Of a DNA stretch of 64,000 bases, positions 11,301 through 24,059 are shown piece by piece. The notes beneath the pieces were generated by a model. It ran no database searches and was not told the DNA's origin. It was given only the letters and a program-made list of their open reading frames with translations. Both the position numbers and the translations under genes were made by a program. The DNA comes from Liolophura sinensis. Taxonomy: Eukaryota; Mollusca; Polyplacophora; Chitonida; Chitonidae. The stretch is taken from NCBI RefSeq assembly GCF_032854445.1, contig NC_088303.1, forward strand, positions 26,793,501 through 26,857,500, in the 5' to 3' direction. Within the stretch, counting starts at the first letter, position 1; each line of letters starts with the position of its first letter.

Positions 11301-13670
11301 TGTGTTATCGAAAAAATGTTAAAGAGATTTCCTTCGGCACCTTTTTCGTGTAGAAGTCAGGAATGGTAAGATATAAAACTAATCGAAGGTTGACATTATC
11401 TAAAGCGCTGTTAGCGGTAGGAGTTCGGTGTTGGCAGCATGGCTAATGCTAGTGAAATTACATACACTTGATCTATTTTAATGCATTAAAACTGTTTAAC
11501 TGTTACACCCGGGTGCCTCGACTTCTAGGGCTTGGCAGCTGGTAACTAGGCCTCTGTGGAGTTGTGTGCTTTTGTAATGCTTGTTGGAGTCAATTAGTGG
11601 GTGTATAGTGGTACAAGACATGAACACCATTTCATTAAACCTTTTTCTGATAAGATATAAATAGAAATAACTGAATAGACTTTATGTCATGATACTTATC
11701 ACTTGTCAGAGAATATAGACAGTTGAAAGAGTTTAGCAAAGATTGTGTCATTCGTTGAGTAGTATACAAAAGGTAAATTGTTGTCTCAGTGTATTATAAC
11801 GAAATGTTCGAAGTATATGTGCCATGGTCGAAGTACACGTACGACGTCCCCTGGGCGTTGGAATGCCCGTCTACTATTACCAAATTTTAGAATCTATATA
11901 CATACTTGGAAACTACGTTGTACTGTCATTCTCAAGTAATCAAAAATGAAATGTTCAAATGTACCTTATCTAAAACGTGTATTTCATATAATGATTGCAA
12001 ATCGTAAATACTGATATCCACGACATAATTTTGAAAACACGATGCCTCTGTGTTCAACTACAACATTTCCTTTAAGTACTGTGACTTATAGCTTAAAAGA
12101 CGATTTAAAGTTCACCGCAAAGATATTAAACACAAAGGGGGCGATCACAAATGATGACGCATAAATTCGATATTGCCGACAATAATTTTCTGCACGTAAA
12201 AATCCTCCACGACTCGTTTATTGATTCAGGGATTAGGTCTTGCACAGACAGCAAGGTTACGCTGCAAGGACTATAAGGGTAACGCCAAAACGAGATTAAG
12301 ACAGATTTACACATGATTATCTCATGATTATTTGACCCGCCATCATCTCTCATTCCCACAGTCCATTGTGACTTCACCAAAATCCTCATTCACTTGGAAC
12401 GTTTTAGTTTAACATTACCTCTGCAATACTATAGCTAGGTATATATTTCACTTATGGCGGCAATCAAACTAATCATATTTCCAAAGTCTTATTTGTTACA
12501 TCATATTCCTAAAGTCGAATTCCCAAGGACTTAATATTCATGTAAAACGCGCATTTTAGATTTTAGTTCACTTTTACTGATTAACCCAGATTTTTATCTG
12601 AAAAAAGTTGTATATTTGATTCTTTATGTGCGGCCATAAAAACCTTTAACATCAGTGTTATTGACTTTTCGGCTGAACGTTTTGTATCTTACCTCTTTGT
12701 AACTGGATCATATTCGCCTTCTGAGGATTGACGAAAGAAGTTATTAATTTACATATATCATTGCATGCAATTTGTTGATCTTTACCAGTACGGAGAAGGT
12801 GAAGTTTTATTTTTCGAAACATGAATGAACCAGAAGTATAATATGTCTTCTGTGTCTGATGTAATGCTAAATTGTATCCCGGTGTCTATTTATCCAATTA
12901 CTTTATGAGTCTTCACTACAAATAAAGCTAGCCAGTGGGCTAGTAAACTCCCATATTCGGCTGGTAAACTCATTTTTAACACTAGTCGTTCTCTTATGAA
13001 TTTTAGAATAATGTTTTTCAGACTTTAACTTTCCTTTTCTGAAATTTTCATTGCATGTCAGTGATGTTGGAATAATCTGGCCTACGGAAGGCGACCCATG
13101 AGCTAGAGACCAGTATGAGCGCTTTTAGAGTGGCATATTTCTAAAACCGTCGATGGTATAATGACTTTTGCTTCCTATCGGGGCTCCCAATGTGCAGCTT
13201 TAAAATGGTAGGTGAGAAGTCAGTTACTGATCGGCTCAGTGGCTCTATTCTATGATTCACCCTATCTTCCACTGAGACAGTATACTCTCTTGCCGTAGTC
13301 ATATAAGCGAAAGAGTATAAGAACATCACGTTAAACACCGAATCACCCAAATAAACAATCATCAGATTAATACATCAGTTATAAAAGGCAATAATCCACG
13401 TTAACCTTCATATTTATTGTTGGAGGTTTGTCGAATTGTGCAATTTTCGGGGGAATTTTGTCAGCACAATATGCACGTAAGTTTATGTTTGTGTATATCT
13501 CACTGGCGAGCCGACAAGCTAAGGGGAGAAAGATGCAGTAAGTAAAATAAGAGAAATTGTTTTCAGGTATCGTTTCTCCAGCTATGTAATTTATGTGTAA
13601 AGGTAAACAATATGTTGCACTGTTGAAAACTTAGGAGGGACAAAACATTATATTTATCAGCTATGTGGAT
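8331..13670. other. No gene recognised; one weak promoter candidate
   Basis: Mostly AT-rich DNA with short chance frames. Fragments of SINE 3' ends occur near 9630-9655, 9865-9895 and 10690-10710. A moderately GC-rich patch at 10845-11110 and the TATA-like site at 9486-9493 are the only places that look regulatory. The end of the stretch (13290-13355) again resembles a decayed SINE end. Confidence 0.35.
9486..9493 (+). promoter_or_regulatory. TATA-box-like site TATATAAG
   Basis: TATATAAG sits in a locally GC-rich context (ggcgcttctt before it) with an initiator-like 'gctcacagg' about 25-30 bp downstream. No exon or open frame follows that I can support, so this may be chance. Confidence 0.18.
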
Positions 13671-13674
13671 TTAG

Positions 13675-13815
13675 CTACACTGAATATTTAGCTATACTGA
13701 ATATTTAGCTATACTGAATATTTAGCTGTACTGATTTAGTCACACTGAATATTTAGCTATACTGAATATTCAGCTGTACTGATTTAGTCACACTGAATAT
13801 TTAGCTACATAAATA
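13675..13815 (+). repeat. Short tandem repeat, ATATTTAGCTATACTGA units
   Basis: Irregular repeats of a 17-18 bp unit (atatttagctatactga), with a longer super-unit that includes 'gctgtactgatttagtcaca' and appears twice. Confidence 0.8.
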
Positions 13816-15224
13816 TTTACCTTCTCTCAAATTATTCACTTTAAATAAAGGCAGTAATATGGCTCTTATACACCATATTTTTCTAGGAAGATACAAGTAC
13901 CACCGCCAAAAATCAAATAGGTTTGTTACTAGTACCTAATGCCTCCAGAATGATCTGTTCAAACAATTGTAAGCATTGTTGAACGACAGGCATTGTGACA
14001 GTAAACGATGTAAAAGTATAACACTTCAGTTAAACTAAAGCCTTTGTCACCGAAGGAGTACGTTTGATACAGACGACTAGAGCAATTAGTTACAGTGGAT
14101 GCAATATTAACTATGGTAGTATCCTCAAATATTTGTCCATGTGTCTCATGTAGAAGATGATGGTTTTACACGCCTTATTGTTTCAAACACAGTGTCGCCG
14201 CTCTTGCAACTATATGCCAATCTATTAAATGACGATTGCAAATGTGTCGATGAGTGATTTTAATGTTAAGCCTGCGTGAGTTCCAGTGTCACTTATTACC
14301 CATTCGATTTAGAAAGCAAATTAATGGCCTTGATTATCTGCCGTTTTATAGCGAAATCATGGCCATCATGCTTTCAACGCAAACAGATCTTTGCGTGGAC
14401 AGTTAAACCTTACACAGCGTCTAAGGCTTTATGCTCCGGCCGCCACCTAGCGGAGTAATTTCTGAATTACCGCACCTGCTGTTTTAATAAATGTTTGCAT
14501 GCAGAAGTTGGCCAAACCTCATTGACATTTCCATAAGGACCTATCAAGCTGCCGCCATTGTTAAGTCAAGGGATCCTCGCGCACATGGGAATAAACCGTT
14601 GACAGTAATGAAGATGCAGCTAAAATTAGAACTATTGTTCCGATGTCTGCATGTACAGATTTAAATTAAGGACTCATGTGTGTCCAAACACTCTTGCCTG
14701 ATTTGGTCATCTTAAAGGTACCGGTAACATTGGGTTAATAGGGTTGTTATCAATATTGACATGAGTACCGAAAATCGTACCGAAAAATGGAGGGTTTTCG
14801 AATGGGGCAAACCCTTCTAAACCGACGCGAGCGGCCAACCATAATTTTTTGTTTTAGAATATGCAATGTAGCCCGACACCTCATTATCATGTGGACAAAG
14901 TTAACACATATACCGAACGTCGTCCAAAATTACATGGCATAATTTACGATATGTTCCTTGCTCAGAGGCAAAGAGGATTAAAAGGAAATATTCCATCCAC
15001 AATTATACTTTTCACTTCCAGTTGTTTCGGTTGTGCCTTTAAGTTAGAAGGTTTGTCAGGTACCTGTCGCTTTTCTCATCGACGTTTTTGTTTATTGTTT
15101 AGACAAATAAACAGCACAGTTTACGTATTGTTCGTTTTAGTGTAATTTTTTAGTCTAGAATCCAGCATGTAAAGTCCTTAATTAACACCGTTCGATTATG
15201 TATCCAGATACACTCTGAAGAGTA
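13816..15224. other. No gene recognised
   Basis: No motif-bearing open frame. The segment 14270-14460 is less AT-rich and ends in a CTCF-like site, so it may be regulatory rather than coding. Confidence 0.35.
14439..14453 (-). promoter_or_regulatory. CTCF-like binding site
   Basis: The minus strand reads CCGCTAGGTGGCGGC, which agrees with the vertebrate-type consensus CCASYAGRKGGCRSY at 14 of 15 positions. It faces the weaker core at 2233-2242 in convergent orientation. Binding is not demonstrated. Confidence 0.35.
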
Positions 15225-15225
15225 A

Positions 15226-15416
15226 TAAATTTTATTTATTGATTTGATTGGTGATTTACGCTATACTCAAGAATATTTCACTTATACGACGGCGGCCAGC
15301 ATTAAGATGGGAGGAAACCGGGCAGAGCCCGGGGGAAACCCACGACCATCCTCAGGTTGCTGGCAGACCTTCCCGCTTACGGCCGGAGAGGAAGCCAGCA
15401 TGAGAAGTGTAATAAA
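15226..15416 (-). repeat. SINE copy (AAAT-tail family)
   Basis: Inverse orientation: TTTATTTATTGATTTGATTGG tail, then 'tactcaagaatatttcactt', 'acggcggccagcatt', 'gggcagagcccgggggaaac' and 'ggccggagaggaagccagca'. The tRNA-like head is missing beyond the 'gaagccagcatgag' point. Confidence 0.9.
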
Positions 15417-15589
15417 AGGTTAACCATCCAATCATATGGGATTTAGTCTAAATCAATCACCTTGATGAATCTGACGTTTTTGCGCCTAAGAAAATAAAGA
15501 ACTCGTCAAGTGACGTAAGTGTATTGGGAAGTATGATATTGTCAATCTTTTTTGCATTGAGTAGTGCTATTTCTTCTGTCATTAACAGG

Positions 15590-16335
15590 CGTACCATTCT
15601 TTTCTGCAATAGACTGGTATACCATTCTCTTCTGTCATTGTCTGGTATACCATTCTTTTCTATCATTGACTGGTATGCCATTCTCTTCTGTCACTGACAG
15701 CTATACCGTTCTTTTCTGTCATTGACTGGTATACCATTCTTTTATGTCATTGACTGGTGCCATTCTTGTTGGTCACTGACTGACATACCATTAGTTTCTG
15801 TCATTGACTGGTATATCATACTTTTCTGCCATCGACTGGTATATCATTCTTGTCTATTGTCTGGTATACCATTCTTTTCTGTCCTTGTCTGGTATACCAT
15901 TCTTTTCTGTCATTGACTGGTATGCCACTCTCTTCTGTCATTGACTGCTATACCATTCTTTTCTGTCATTGACTGGTATACCATTCTTTTATGTCATTGA
16001 CTGGTGCCATTCTTGTTTGCCACTGACTGACATACCATTAGTTTCTGTCACTGATTGGTATATCATTCTTTTCTGCCATTGTCTGGTAAACCATTCTCGT
16101 TTGTCGTTGACTGGTATATCATTCTTCCTTGTTTGTCACTGACTGGTTTACCATTCTTATATGTCGTTGGTTGGTATACTATTCTTGTCTGTCATTGACT
16201 GGTATACATTCTTTTCTGTCATTGACTGGTGCCATTCTTGTTTGTCACTGACTGACATACCGTTATTTTCTGTCATTGACTGGTGCACCATTCTTTTCTG
16301 TCACTGACTGGCATACCATACTTTTCGAAGCCATA
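15590..16335 (+). repeat. 28-bp minisatellite with higher-order repeat
   Basis: About 26 copies of a unit near CATTCTTTTCTGTCATTGAC plus TGGTATAC (28 bp). A distinctive run of variant units ('ctggtgccattcttgtt', then 'cactgactgacatacc') recurs at about 15755, 16000 and 16228. This gives a higher-order period of roughly 230-240 bp, about eight monomers. Open frames through it are artefacts of the repeat. Confidence 0.9.
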
Positions 16336-16437
16336 ACATTGACGCATGTATAATGCAGAGTCGTCACAAATCAGAAAACGACGATTTCTCATTATGTAAA
16401 AACTCGTTTACACAAATCCCTGGGGGTTTCCGGCATC

Positions 16438-16698
16438 CTACACCCAGCCTTTAGAGATTAGCTTAGGGTTTGTGAAAATATCGATTCCGGTACAAGTGCA
16501 TGAATTCTGTTTGGCACATGGCACGTTTTCAATTTGCGGACACGCTCTACATGCAATTCCATTAATGCATGCGTTTTCCAGATGAACACTCAATTGTATT
16601 TCATTTCCTCGTATATGTTTACATGTAATTATGAACATTCTCATGTCTCCTGTCTCCTCGCAAACGTACCATTTCAAGAAAAGACGTATCATTTTCAC
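16438..16698 (-). CDS. Possible cysteine-containing exon, unrecognised
   Basis: An 86-codon minus-strand frame contains eight cysteines, most in its C-terminal half (ENACINGIACRACPQ, then PCAKQNSCTCTG). The composition looks more protein-like than neighbouring frames and resembles a small disulfide-rich module, but I recognise no family. The frame has no signal peptide at its first ATG, and no clear acceptor defines its start. It may be the last exon of a gene entering from the right, or chance. Confidence 0.2.
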   Translation of the reverse strand: MKMIRLFLKWYVCEETGDMRMFIITCKHIRGNEIQLSVHLENACINGIACRACPQIENVPCAKQNSCTCTGIDIFTNPKLISKGWV

Positions 16699-17006
16699 TG
16701 GTACAGTTATATGGCAGCTACCAATAAGGCATGGTCATTGTATAATCACATTTATCTGATAAACATTTATCTGACTTTGTGCTAGAAAACTGAAAAAAAA
16801 AATCCGTGATTTTAGTGGTATTAAAATCTACTGCATATTTATCAAAAAGAGTTTTTGCAAGGCATTATAAAGTTCAACGGCAACACGAAATGTGTTATTT
16901 TCTGTATTGATTCTACACCTACTGTCGTGAAAAACAAGATCATCAGTATTCGTTAGCATGGCATTACACATATCAACAACAGGCAAACCGCTGAACTATT
17001 CTCATA

Positions 17007-17246
17007 CCCTGGGAGAAAAGTTTGGGTCGACTGACTCAAAACTCTGAGGTAGACAATTGAGCTCATTTAACTCAGAAATCTGAGACATATGAGCAGAGAA
17101 CAGAGTCTTGAAAGCCTCCTGTGAGTAACCAGATGGGTTTCATGACTGAAGCTGATCTAGTCATATGACTCAGTTTTCTAAGTTGAATTGGCTCAATTAT
17201 ATAACTCAGATTTATGAGTCAGTTGAGCCAAACTTATCTCTCGGTG
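17007..17246. mobile_element. Foldback MITE, about 240 bp
   Basis: Two arms of about 90 bp are inverted copies of one another. The left arm starts CCCTGGGAGAAAAGTTTGG. The right arm read inversely starts CACCGAGAGATAAGTTTGG. Both continue through 'gactgactca', 'ctgag', 'aattgag', 'ctcagaaa' and 'catatga'. A TA dinucleotide flanks each end (17005-17006 and 17247-17248), as expected for a TA target-site duplication of mariner-type elements. No coding capacity. A related half-copy lies at 51755-51812. Confidence 0.8.
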
Positions 17247-17249
17247 TAA

Positions 17250-20035
17250 AGCTATTGATTAAATATATCTGTCAGTTTATATCGACCTAGAGGTCGTGTA
17301 AGACATTCGTATATCATTTGTCAGCAATGATGGACGTTCCATGTCACTAATCTTACACTTAAACAACTTTCAACATAAAAGAATTAAGAAAGTACAGTAT
17401 ATATAAAGTAAGAGATTAGGACGGATTCACGCAAAGAGAGGCAGTTTTCAGTGATGTTAGAAAGAGACAAGAACTAGAACCAGGCGCATAAATCTAACCA
17501 AGGTCAAAACCGTGCTCTATACTTGTTTATAGGTTATCGTTGATGAAAATATGTATGTCAGTTTAGGATATGATAATACATGATCATGAATGGTGTAGTA
17601 TTAAAATGAAACTGAAAATTCGTAAGCATCGACTATAAAATCTCGAGAACAGAGAGGAGCGAGTCTGAATTAAGTCTGAGCTATCACGCCACATACATGT
17701 ACATCACGTTAAACCATTTTTGAATTTCATCCAATCGGGATGCAGCTTGTCAATTTTTGCAGAGGGGGAAAAACTACCGAAATGTCAGCAGAAAATCAAT
17801 TTTGAATGACATGGCAAAAAGAAGATGACTTGAAGAGCCGACATTGATATTTTTGTTATTTGAAAGCATTGTTTCCACCGCTTCGTTGGAGGTTTCCTGT
17901 GTTCAAGAATCAAATTACTGATACGTTTTTCAGAGAAACATGTTCTAGTATAACAATTTATATGGTATTCTGTTGTCTATTTGGAGTATTGTACACGCAA
18001 GGCGTATCTAGTTACAGAATGGTAACTGGAGTCATAGCTTACTGGCTACAAGTATGTAACTATAATGCAGATTGGAAGACAATTGATAGTAATGTTTTGT
18101 GCTCAATTTTTTGGTCAAATGGGCCACGGACGCTACTCTAAAGAGAATTCGGGAAAATGTGATTTACATTTAATGTAATATAACAGTAACATAATTAAGT
18201 CTTGAAGAAAATAAGGACAGAAGAAAACAAACAGCAATTGCTACTCAGTTATGTAGATTTCTTGTGTTGTACCTACTACTTACCGTAAATAAGTTAAGGA
18301 TGTACACTACTGGAATTTAATTTTTCAGAATAAAAAAAAAACGTGGTCGATATATTACAATACAAAACACGTGACATTTAGTCTCTCGTGCTGCGATGAT
18401 TGAGAATGGACAAATGGGGAAAATACGTATGGTGTAACACGATACCGTCAAGCGAACTCTGGCATAAAGAAAATGTTCTGAACCAGTCATGACCGCATTG
18501 CTTTGGAGATTTGAGTTCCATGGAATGTTACACTTTCAAGTACAAGATAATTATTTCTAACTTACCTGCTGATTGCTCATGTCCTTATCAAATCTGAGCG
18601 ACAGGTATCTAGTCTACGATCCACCACACCAGTCTCGTCCATCCCTTTTCGTCACTATTTATGATCATCTACTTATATAGGAGGAGAGCACGAAAGACTA
18701 AAACAAGGACAATGGCTTGTCAGCTATGGGGTCTTAGTTCAACAGGTAAGCCTGCTGGTCGACTGCTCGGCCGCCTGGCGGGGTCTGGGCGACTCGAGTC
18801 ACTGCCGCACATATTGCGGGGGAGGAAAGCGTTCGCGCGTACAAATGTCCCTGACAGTCTGCTTTATGACGGTTTCCACCCTGTGATTAACGATGAAGAC
18901 TCCATGCATGTTCAGCACCCCATTTGTTTATATATTTAGTGATACTGTTCATAAAATGCCTCACAAATGCTTCGTCCATGAATATTTTATGGCACCCGAC
19001 AACTTCCGCGTGACAAAAGCATGACAGCGGATTGAGAAGGCAGCGGTGAGCTAACGAGATGTTTAATGGCCAACTAAAAAGCCTTCCTGTCCGGTATACG
19101 CATTTATTTCTTGAGAAAAACCAGTATTTTAATAAAGCAGGGAGACAGACAACGAGTAAAAACTATGATTAGACGACATTAGATCGCCCGAACCTTTGGC
19201 CTGGTTTTCGTAACAAGGTGTTCCACTATTGACGACTGACAACAAAAGAAAATCAGCCGGAGAAGTCCTTAAAATGTTGAAGGAATACGGCCAATCTGAC
19301 ATTTGATCGCAGAAGGAGAAGTTTTGAAACCAACAAAGAATAACAAGGCTGTAAGCTGAAAAACCCAGATCTGTCTAGTGAGATAATATCTTTTAATGGT
19401 GTCCAAGTGATGCCCGTCCACACGTTTGTGAAGCGGAGCGTGCATGTGTTGTAGCTCATTGTCGTTGGGGCACTTGCTAAGACCACGTGGCAATTCCCTC
19501 TGTACAACCGACGGGCCAGGTAAACCCTGTTATACCTACAGATTATTCAACAAGCATGACGGAAATTCCATTTTGACAATAATTATCAGATAAGTGTTTT
19601 TAAAAAACAACTCGATCTTTCAGTAGGCTGATCTTCACACCCATGCCATAACTGAAAAGCTCTAAGTAAACCAGTTTACCATGTTTACCATTGTCTTGGT
19701 GATTTCGAATCCGTAAACTGGAGCTTATTACCTTTTTAAACAAAAATACTCAAAGCAATAAGAAATATTGCCACGACTATCCGCAGAATTTTTAAAGCAA
19801 TAAAAACTATGTCACTAATATATGGATTTGCCAATGGTGGCTTTTCTGCACCATCCAGTATTCTCCCACAAATCATTAAATAAGACCAGAAATCGCTCTA
19901 CAGTTTAACAATATTTTCTTTTAACATCTGTTATCATGGATAGCCTTTTGTTTTATCTATATTTTAGAGCAATTTCTGATTGCCGATTGAACTTACACCC
20001 CATTTTATAAAATATATATTATCCTCACTTTCAGA
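17250..20035. other. No gene recognised
   Basis: Open frames at 17860-18141 and 18661-18939 have no motif or supporting splice pair. The segment 18715-18850 is GC-rich compared with its surroundings and could be an exon or regulatory patch, but nothing identifies it. Confidence 0.3.
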
Positions 20036-20039
20036 TAAA

Positions 20040-20165
20040 CGTTTTTATATAAAAGACTACAACATAGAGAGTAAAACCAAATCAGTGACAACCGTGTGAT
20101 AGTTGGCAAATGGTTACACAATACGGGTGAAATTCGGCCTCTTATCGTGACATATATCAAATAAA
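20040..20165 (+). repeat. Dispersed repeat, unnamed, copy 1
   Basis: Shares an ordered series of blocks ('aacatagagagtaaaacca', 'gtgtgatagttggcaaatg', 'gaaattcggcct') with 21660-21835. Part of the series recurs at 30340-30460 and, inverted, at 22780-22865. Confidence 0.55.
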
Positions 20166-21655
20166 TGAGAGATTTGATTCCGTTAAATGATTATCTGCCT
20201 ACGTGCACTGTCCGCGGTTTATGCTAAGAAATCCTTTCCTTTATTAGCGCAAACATATAAACCGACGTTTGTTCACTGCCACTTGTAGGTTCGTGACCCA
20301 CAAGAAGTTTTTTCACGTACCAGACGTTGGTTATCTCCCTGAATTCTGCTTCCTCCACCCAAAAACATGAAATAGGCGAAACATTATTGAATACAATGTT
20401 AACAAATAACAAATTATGATAAATATTTACTTTTCTTTCAAGATGACAAACGATATAAACATACCTCCTTCAGTAAATTTACTCAAAAGTATTTTAGTTA
20501 TTTATTCAGTGCATTCACGTTAATAAAAGAAGTTCTGGTAACACTACTTGGAGTCCGGAATCGGAAGAACTATTTCTTCTATTAAGGACAATGAACACAT
20601 ATTCCTATACAGAAATATAAATAAGATAATAATGAAAATATAAACTGTCTTTAGAATTTATTGATGTCCAGAATATGTTGTGCATATTCTAGACATAACT
20701 ATTATTTAAATTTCGTAGCCGAATCTATATCAACGTACAATACAAATTAGAATGCATCTTAGCTGAATTTAATTCTATCTCTCTACATCTGTATTTATAG
20801 GAGTTGTTTGGTTGGCTTTGGTGGTGGGGGAGGGGGATAGATACAGAACAGAACTTTCGGGATCTTGCTAACACTCCTTTAATTCTTGTAAATCGGAAGT
20901 CGACACGCCTGTAAAAAAAATCGCCTATATTCCATCAAAAATATTCCCTACCCATTTCAACAGACTTTAGTGTAATATATAATAGCAAGAACTCCCAGGG
21001 GTCTGTATAATTATAAATGATACACAATAAACGTGGACGTTGATATCCTCAGCAGGACACGTCTCATATTCTGTGAGAAAACTGCTGGATCGTACTTAGT
21101 GCAGGGCGATTAAGCCGTCGTAATAGTGCAGTCGCCATGTTTGTGTGTAGGCAGCCATTCCAGTTTAAACGAGTGGGTATTGGGGTTTGAGCAAATGAAA
21201 CGGCAGTTATTGTACGCTGATACACTTGATTGAATTAACGGTGGCGGTCAACAAGAGGTACTTGACAGAAAATATACAGAACGTGGCAAGCTTGAGCACA
21301 CTGACTGGCTGGCCATATTTAGCCCCACTCCAACGCTCTTCATTCCAAAAGGTTGTCTTTGGTGAACTCGCCCACATTTTAGTGCAGGAATTCGCGATGA
21401 CGGTTTGACCAACGCATACGTCGTCGTCCTTTTGTAAAGCAGCCCCCGTTGACAAAGAGCCTATCCTCTCTCACTCAAGTCCATCAGTTATTTATGTTAC
21501 TATAGGCTACTATTACCTGTGTTCGTGAGACCGCAAAGCGTCGCTTCAGTGATCCACACAACAGGGCTGCTAGGGGTGGGGTGGAGAGAGGGGATTGTTT
21601 ACCCCCATATAGCCCACATGTACACCAACAAAACGTCTTTTAATAATCCAGTTGT
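20166..21655. other. No gene recognised
   Basis: AT-rich. Overlapping open frames of 60-82 codons lie on both strands at 21207-21455, but neither shows a recognisable motif. Confidence 0.3.
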
Positions 21656-21659
21656 TTTG

Positions 21660-21835
21660 CACCCGGACATTTATGATTAAGTATAATGAAAGACTTACAA
21701 CAAAGAGAGTAAACCAGAGCAGCAAGGACAGTGTGATGATTGGCAAATGAACACGCGTAACCCGCGAAATACGGCCTATTGCCAATTTACCTGAGTTAGG
21801 ATTTTATTCCAACTGTTCATATTAATGCTTCAATA
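21660..21835 (+). repeat. Dispersed repeat, unnamed, copy 2
   Basis: Same ordered blocks as 20040-20165, extended on the right by 'aatttacctgagttaggatt' and 'ttattccaactgttcat'. That extension matches the end segments of the copies at 22780-22865 and 30340-30460. Confidence 0.55.
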
Positions 21836-22779
21836 GTAGCAAATTACACGCCCGGTAGCACCATGTCTCAATGAATCAAACAAATCACGATAGCGTTGTA
21901 AGCAATAACATTTGAGTGGCCTCCACGGTTCATTTGGACCAAATAGAATCCATTCTACGGCGGTGTGCTCGACGTAAATACTTTTCTGTTTTTTTTTTTT
22001 ATTTTTGTTTCCTTAAAACCATGTATAATACCAAATCGTAAATCAAACAGTAAGTTTTCCATAATGTTCATATATAATGAGGGGCAGCTCCATTTATGCC
22101 GATAAGACTATTTCTAAATGCTGTCTAAAATCGTGAACAGTTTGGCAAGAAAGGTAAATAAGCAGCATGAAGTGTCTTGGAAATTTTTGCTTTAAAACAC
22201 TCAAAGAGTTAATGTGAAGTATTTCTCAGATGAAAGACCATTAAACACTGCCCACAAATATAGCTGAATTTATTTTGTTTAGATTTTTTTCCACGCAGTA
22301 AAATGCATTTTGCAGCTTTAGATTCTACATTGCCCTTGTCTGACTATATTGGGACTAGTCACGTCACATCACGTTTTTGTCATTTTTTTTTAGCCCAGAC
22401 AGAGTGGTAGATTTCATCATGCTTAATACATACACAGATTTTTAGATGGACTAGAGGGCCTTAACATTATTGAAAATCATGTCCAAAAATCTCCTTAGGA
22501 TCTGCTCTAGTGTAGAGAACAGAGAAGTGTAAACATCAGATCAAAGAAAATATTGGCTTTTCGGCACTTGAAAATATTTGTAAAAAGTAACATTAAGAAG
22601 ATACAGGATCGATGCTAATTGGTTGACAGTGGAGATCCGGTTTACTGGGTTTAAGTCCTGTCACCATAGGCACACTTAAATAAATGCACCATACCTAAAG
22701 TTCAGCTTAGGCAAGACATAGCCTGTACTTGCCTATTATGCTTAAGCCATGGTACTAGAGAAGAGTAAGTTATACCATT
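21836..22779. other. No gene seen
   Basis: AT-rich DNA with poly-T runs (for example about 21985-22005 and 22383-22392) and no usable frame. Confidence 0.4.
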
Positions 22780-22865
22780 CGGCTTAAACACTGATACGGA
22801 CGGTTAGAATAAAACCGTAACTGAAGTAAATTGACAAGAGGCCATATTTCTGCTTTACTCTTTAT
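22780..22865 (-). repeat. Dispersed repeat, unnamed, copy 3 (inverted)
   Basis: Read inversely: 'gaaatatggcctcttgtcaa', 'tttacttcagttacgg', 'ttttattctaaccg'. This matches the end of the unnamed repeat at 21660-21835 and 30340-30460. Confidence 0.55.
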
Positions 22866-23289
22866 GTTGTGGTGATTTGTATCTAAGACAATTTGTTGTT
22901 TTTCTTGTTGTGCTCTAAAAGTATAATCCCTATTTTCATGAATTATGATTATCAAATCCTTCTATAGAGAGTTAACTACATCCACTATGAATCTTACAGA
23001 AAGATCTATAAATATACCTTCGCCTCATGTTAATATATACCGTAACTTTACTACATTCCTAAAATGTACAAGTCACCACATAAAGCTTGGTTCATTGCAG
23101 CGACTTACAAGCCCCCCACCCCTCACCCCAGCAATAATGGCTTAAGCAGAATAAGGTAAAAGTTGTAATGTAGACATCACTGCTCTGGTGTTACTGTCGT
23201 CACCTTTTACAAACAATAACATGAAAACAATGTAAATAGACAGACCCCTAGGATACAACATAGAAGACAACGACATTTGATTGGACTGT

Positions 23290-23420
23290 CCGTGACTGAT
23301 TGTTACGCAGTGCTTATTTATTTGACTGGTGTTAAATGGCATTCTAAAAAATGTTTCACTTTTTCGGCTGAGGACAGTGTTATGGTTGGGGGAAGCCCGC
23401 ATTTCCGGAGAAAACAGCGC
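23290..23420 (-). repeat. Decayed SINE copy
   Basis: Order of segments (tatttatttgactggtgt, then tgtttcactttttcggctg, then gttatggttgggggaagccc) follows the inverse of the AAAT-tail SINE with many substitutions. Confidence 0.5.
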
Positions 23421-24059
23421 GCATTTGTAAGGTATTTGACAAACCAGTGGATACAAATCTTAGAAAGCACACTATACTGAATGATATCCGGACTCAAGTC
23501 TTCCCCAGCATGGGTTAGAGGTCCCTCGGCCGTGGCGAAAACAACACTTAAGTCTGTTTGGTTCAGATGACACGTGGTCTCAGACAAAGATTTCCCCGAA
23601 CATGGGTTGGGTATCATGGGTACGACACATTGGGAGGAAATTGAGAGCGGTATCAATATTACTGTTCCAGATGTGAGCACTACAGTAGTTCTGTATCTGA
23701 AATGCAGATACCCTTTATAGCTACACAGAAATCACCATACGTAAGAAGATCCCAATAAACGTGACGAACACCAATATTTCAAGCCTGCATGCACTCCGCA
23801 CAGGGTGTGATAGGTCCGGAAGGTTCTCGTGAACAATAGCACATGTTTAACAGTTGAACACAGCGTATATATACCGTCCTGTCTGGCACTACCTATAGCT
23901 AAGCTCTATGGTTCATTATTTAGGTAATCTCCGTTTAGTATTAACAGACTATTTTAAGCTGTTTTGTCTATATCGTAAAATTTATGCAGACTTCAGCCAA
24001 ACAATAATATTTTCAGCTTGTACTTGATTGTCAAAGCATCTTAGGTGCGATAAACAGCT

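Noticed and set aside
18661-18939. GC-rich 92-codon frame
   Set aside because: No recognisable motif and no clear exon boundaries; left as unassigned sequence.
21207-21455. Opposing frames of 60 and 82 codons with some protein-like words
   Set aside because: No acceptor or donor pair defines an exon and no family is recognised; kept only as a note.
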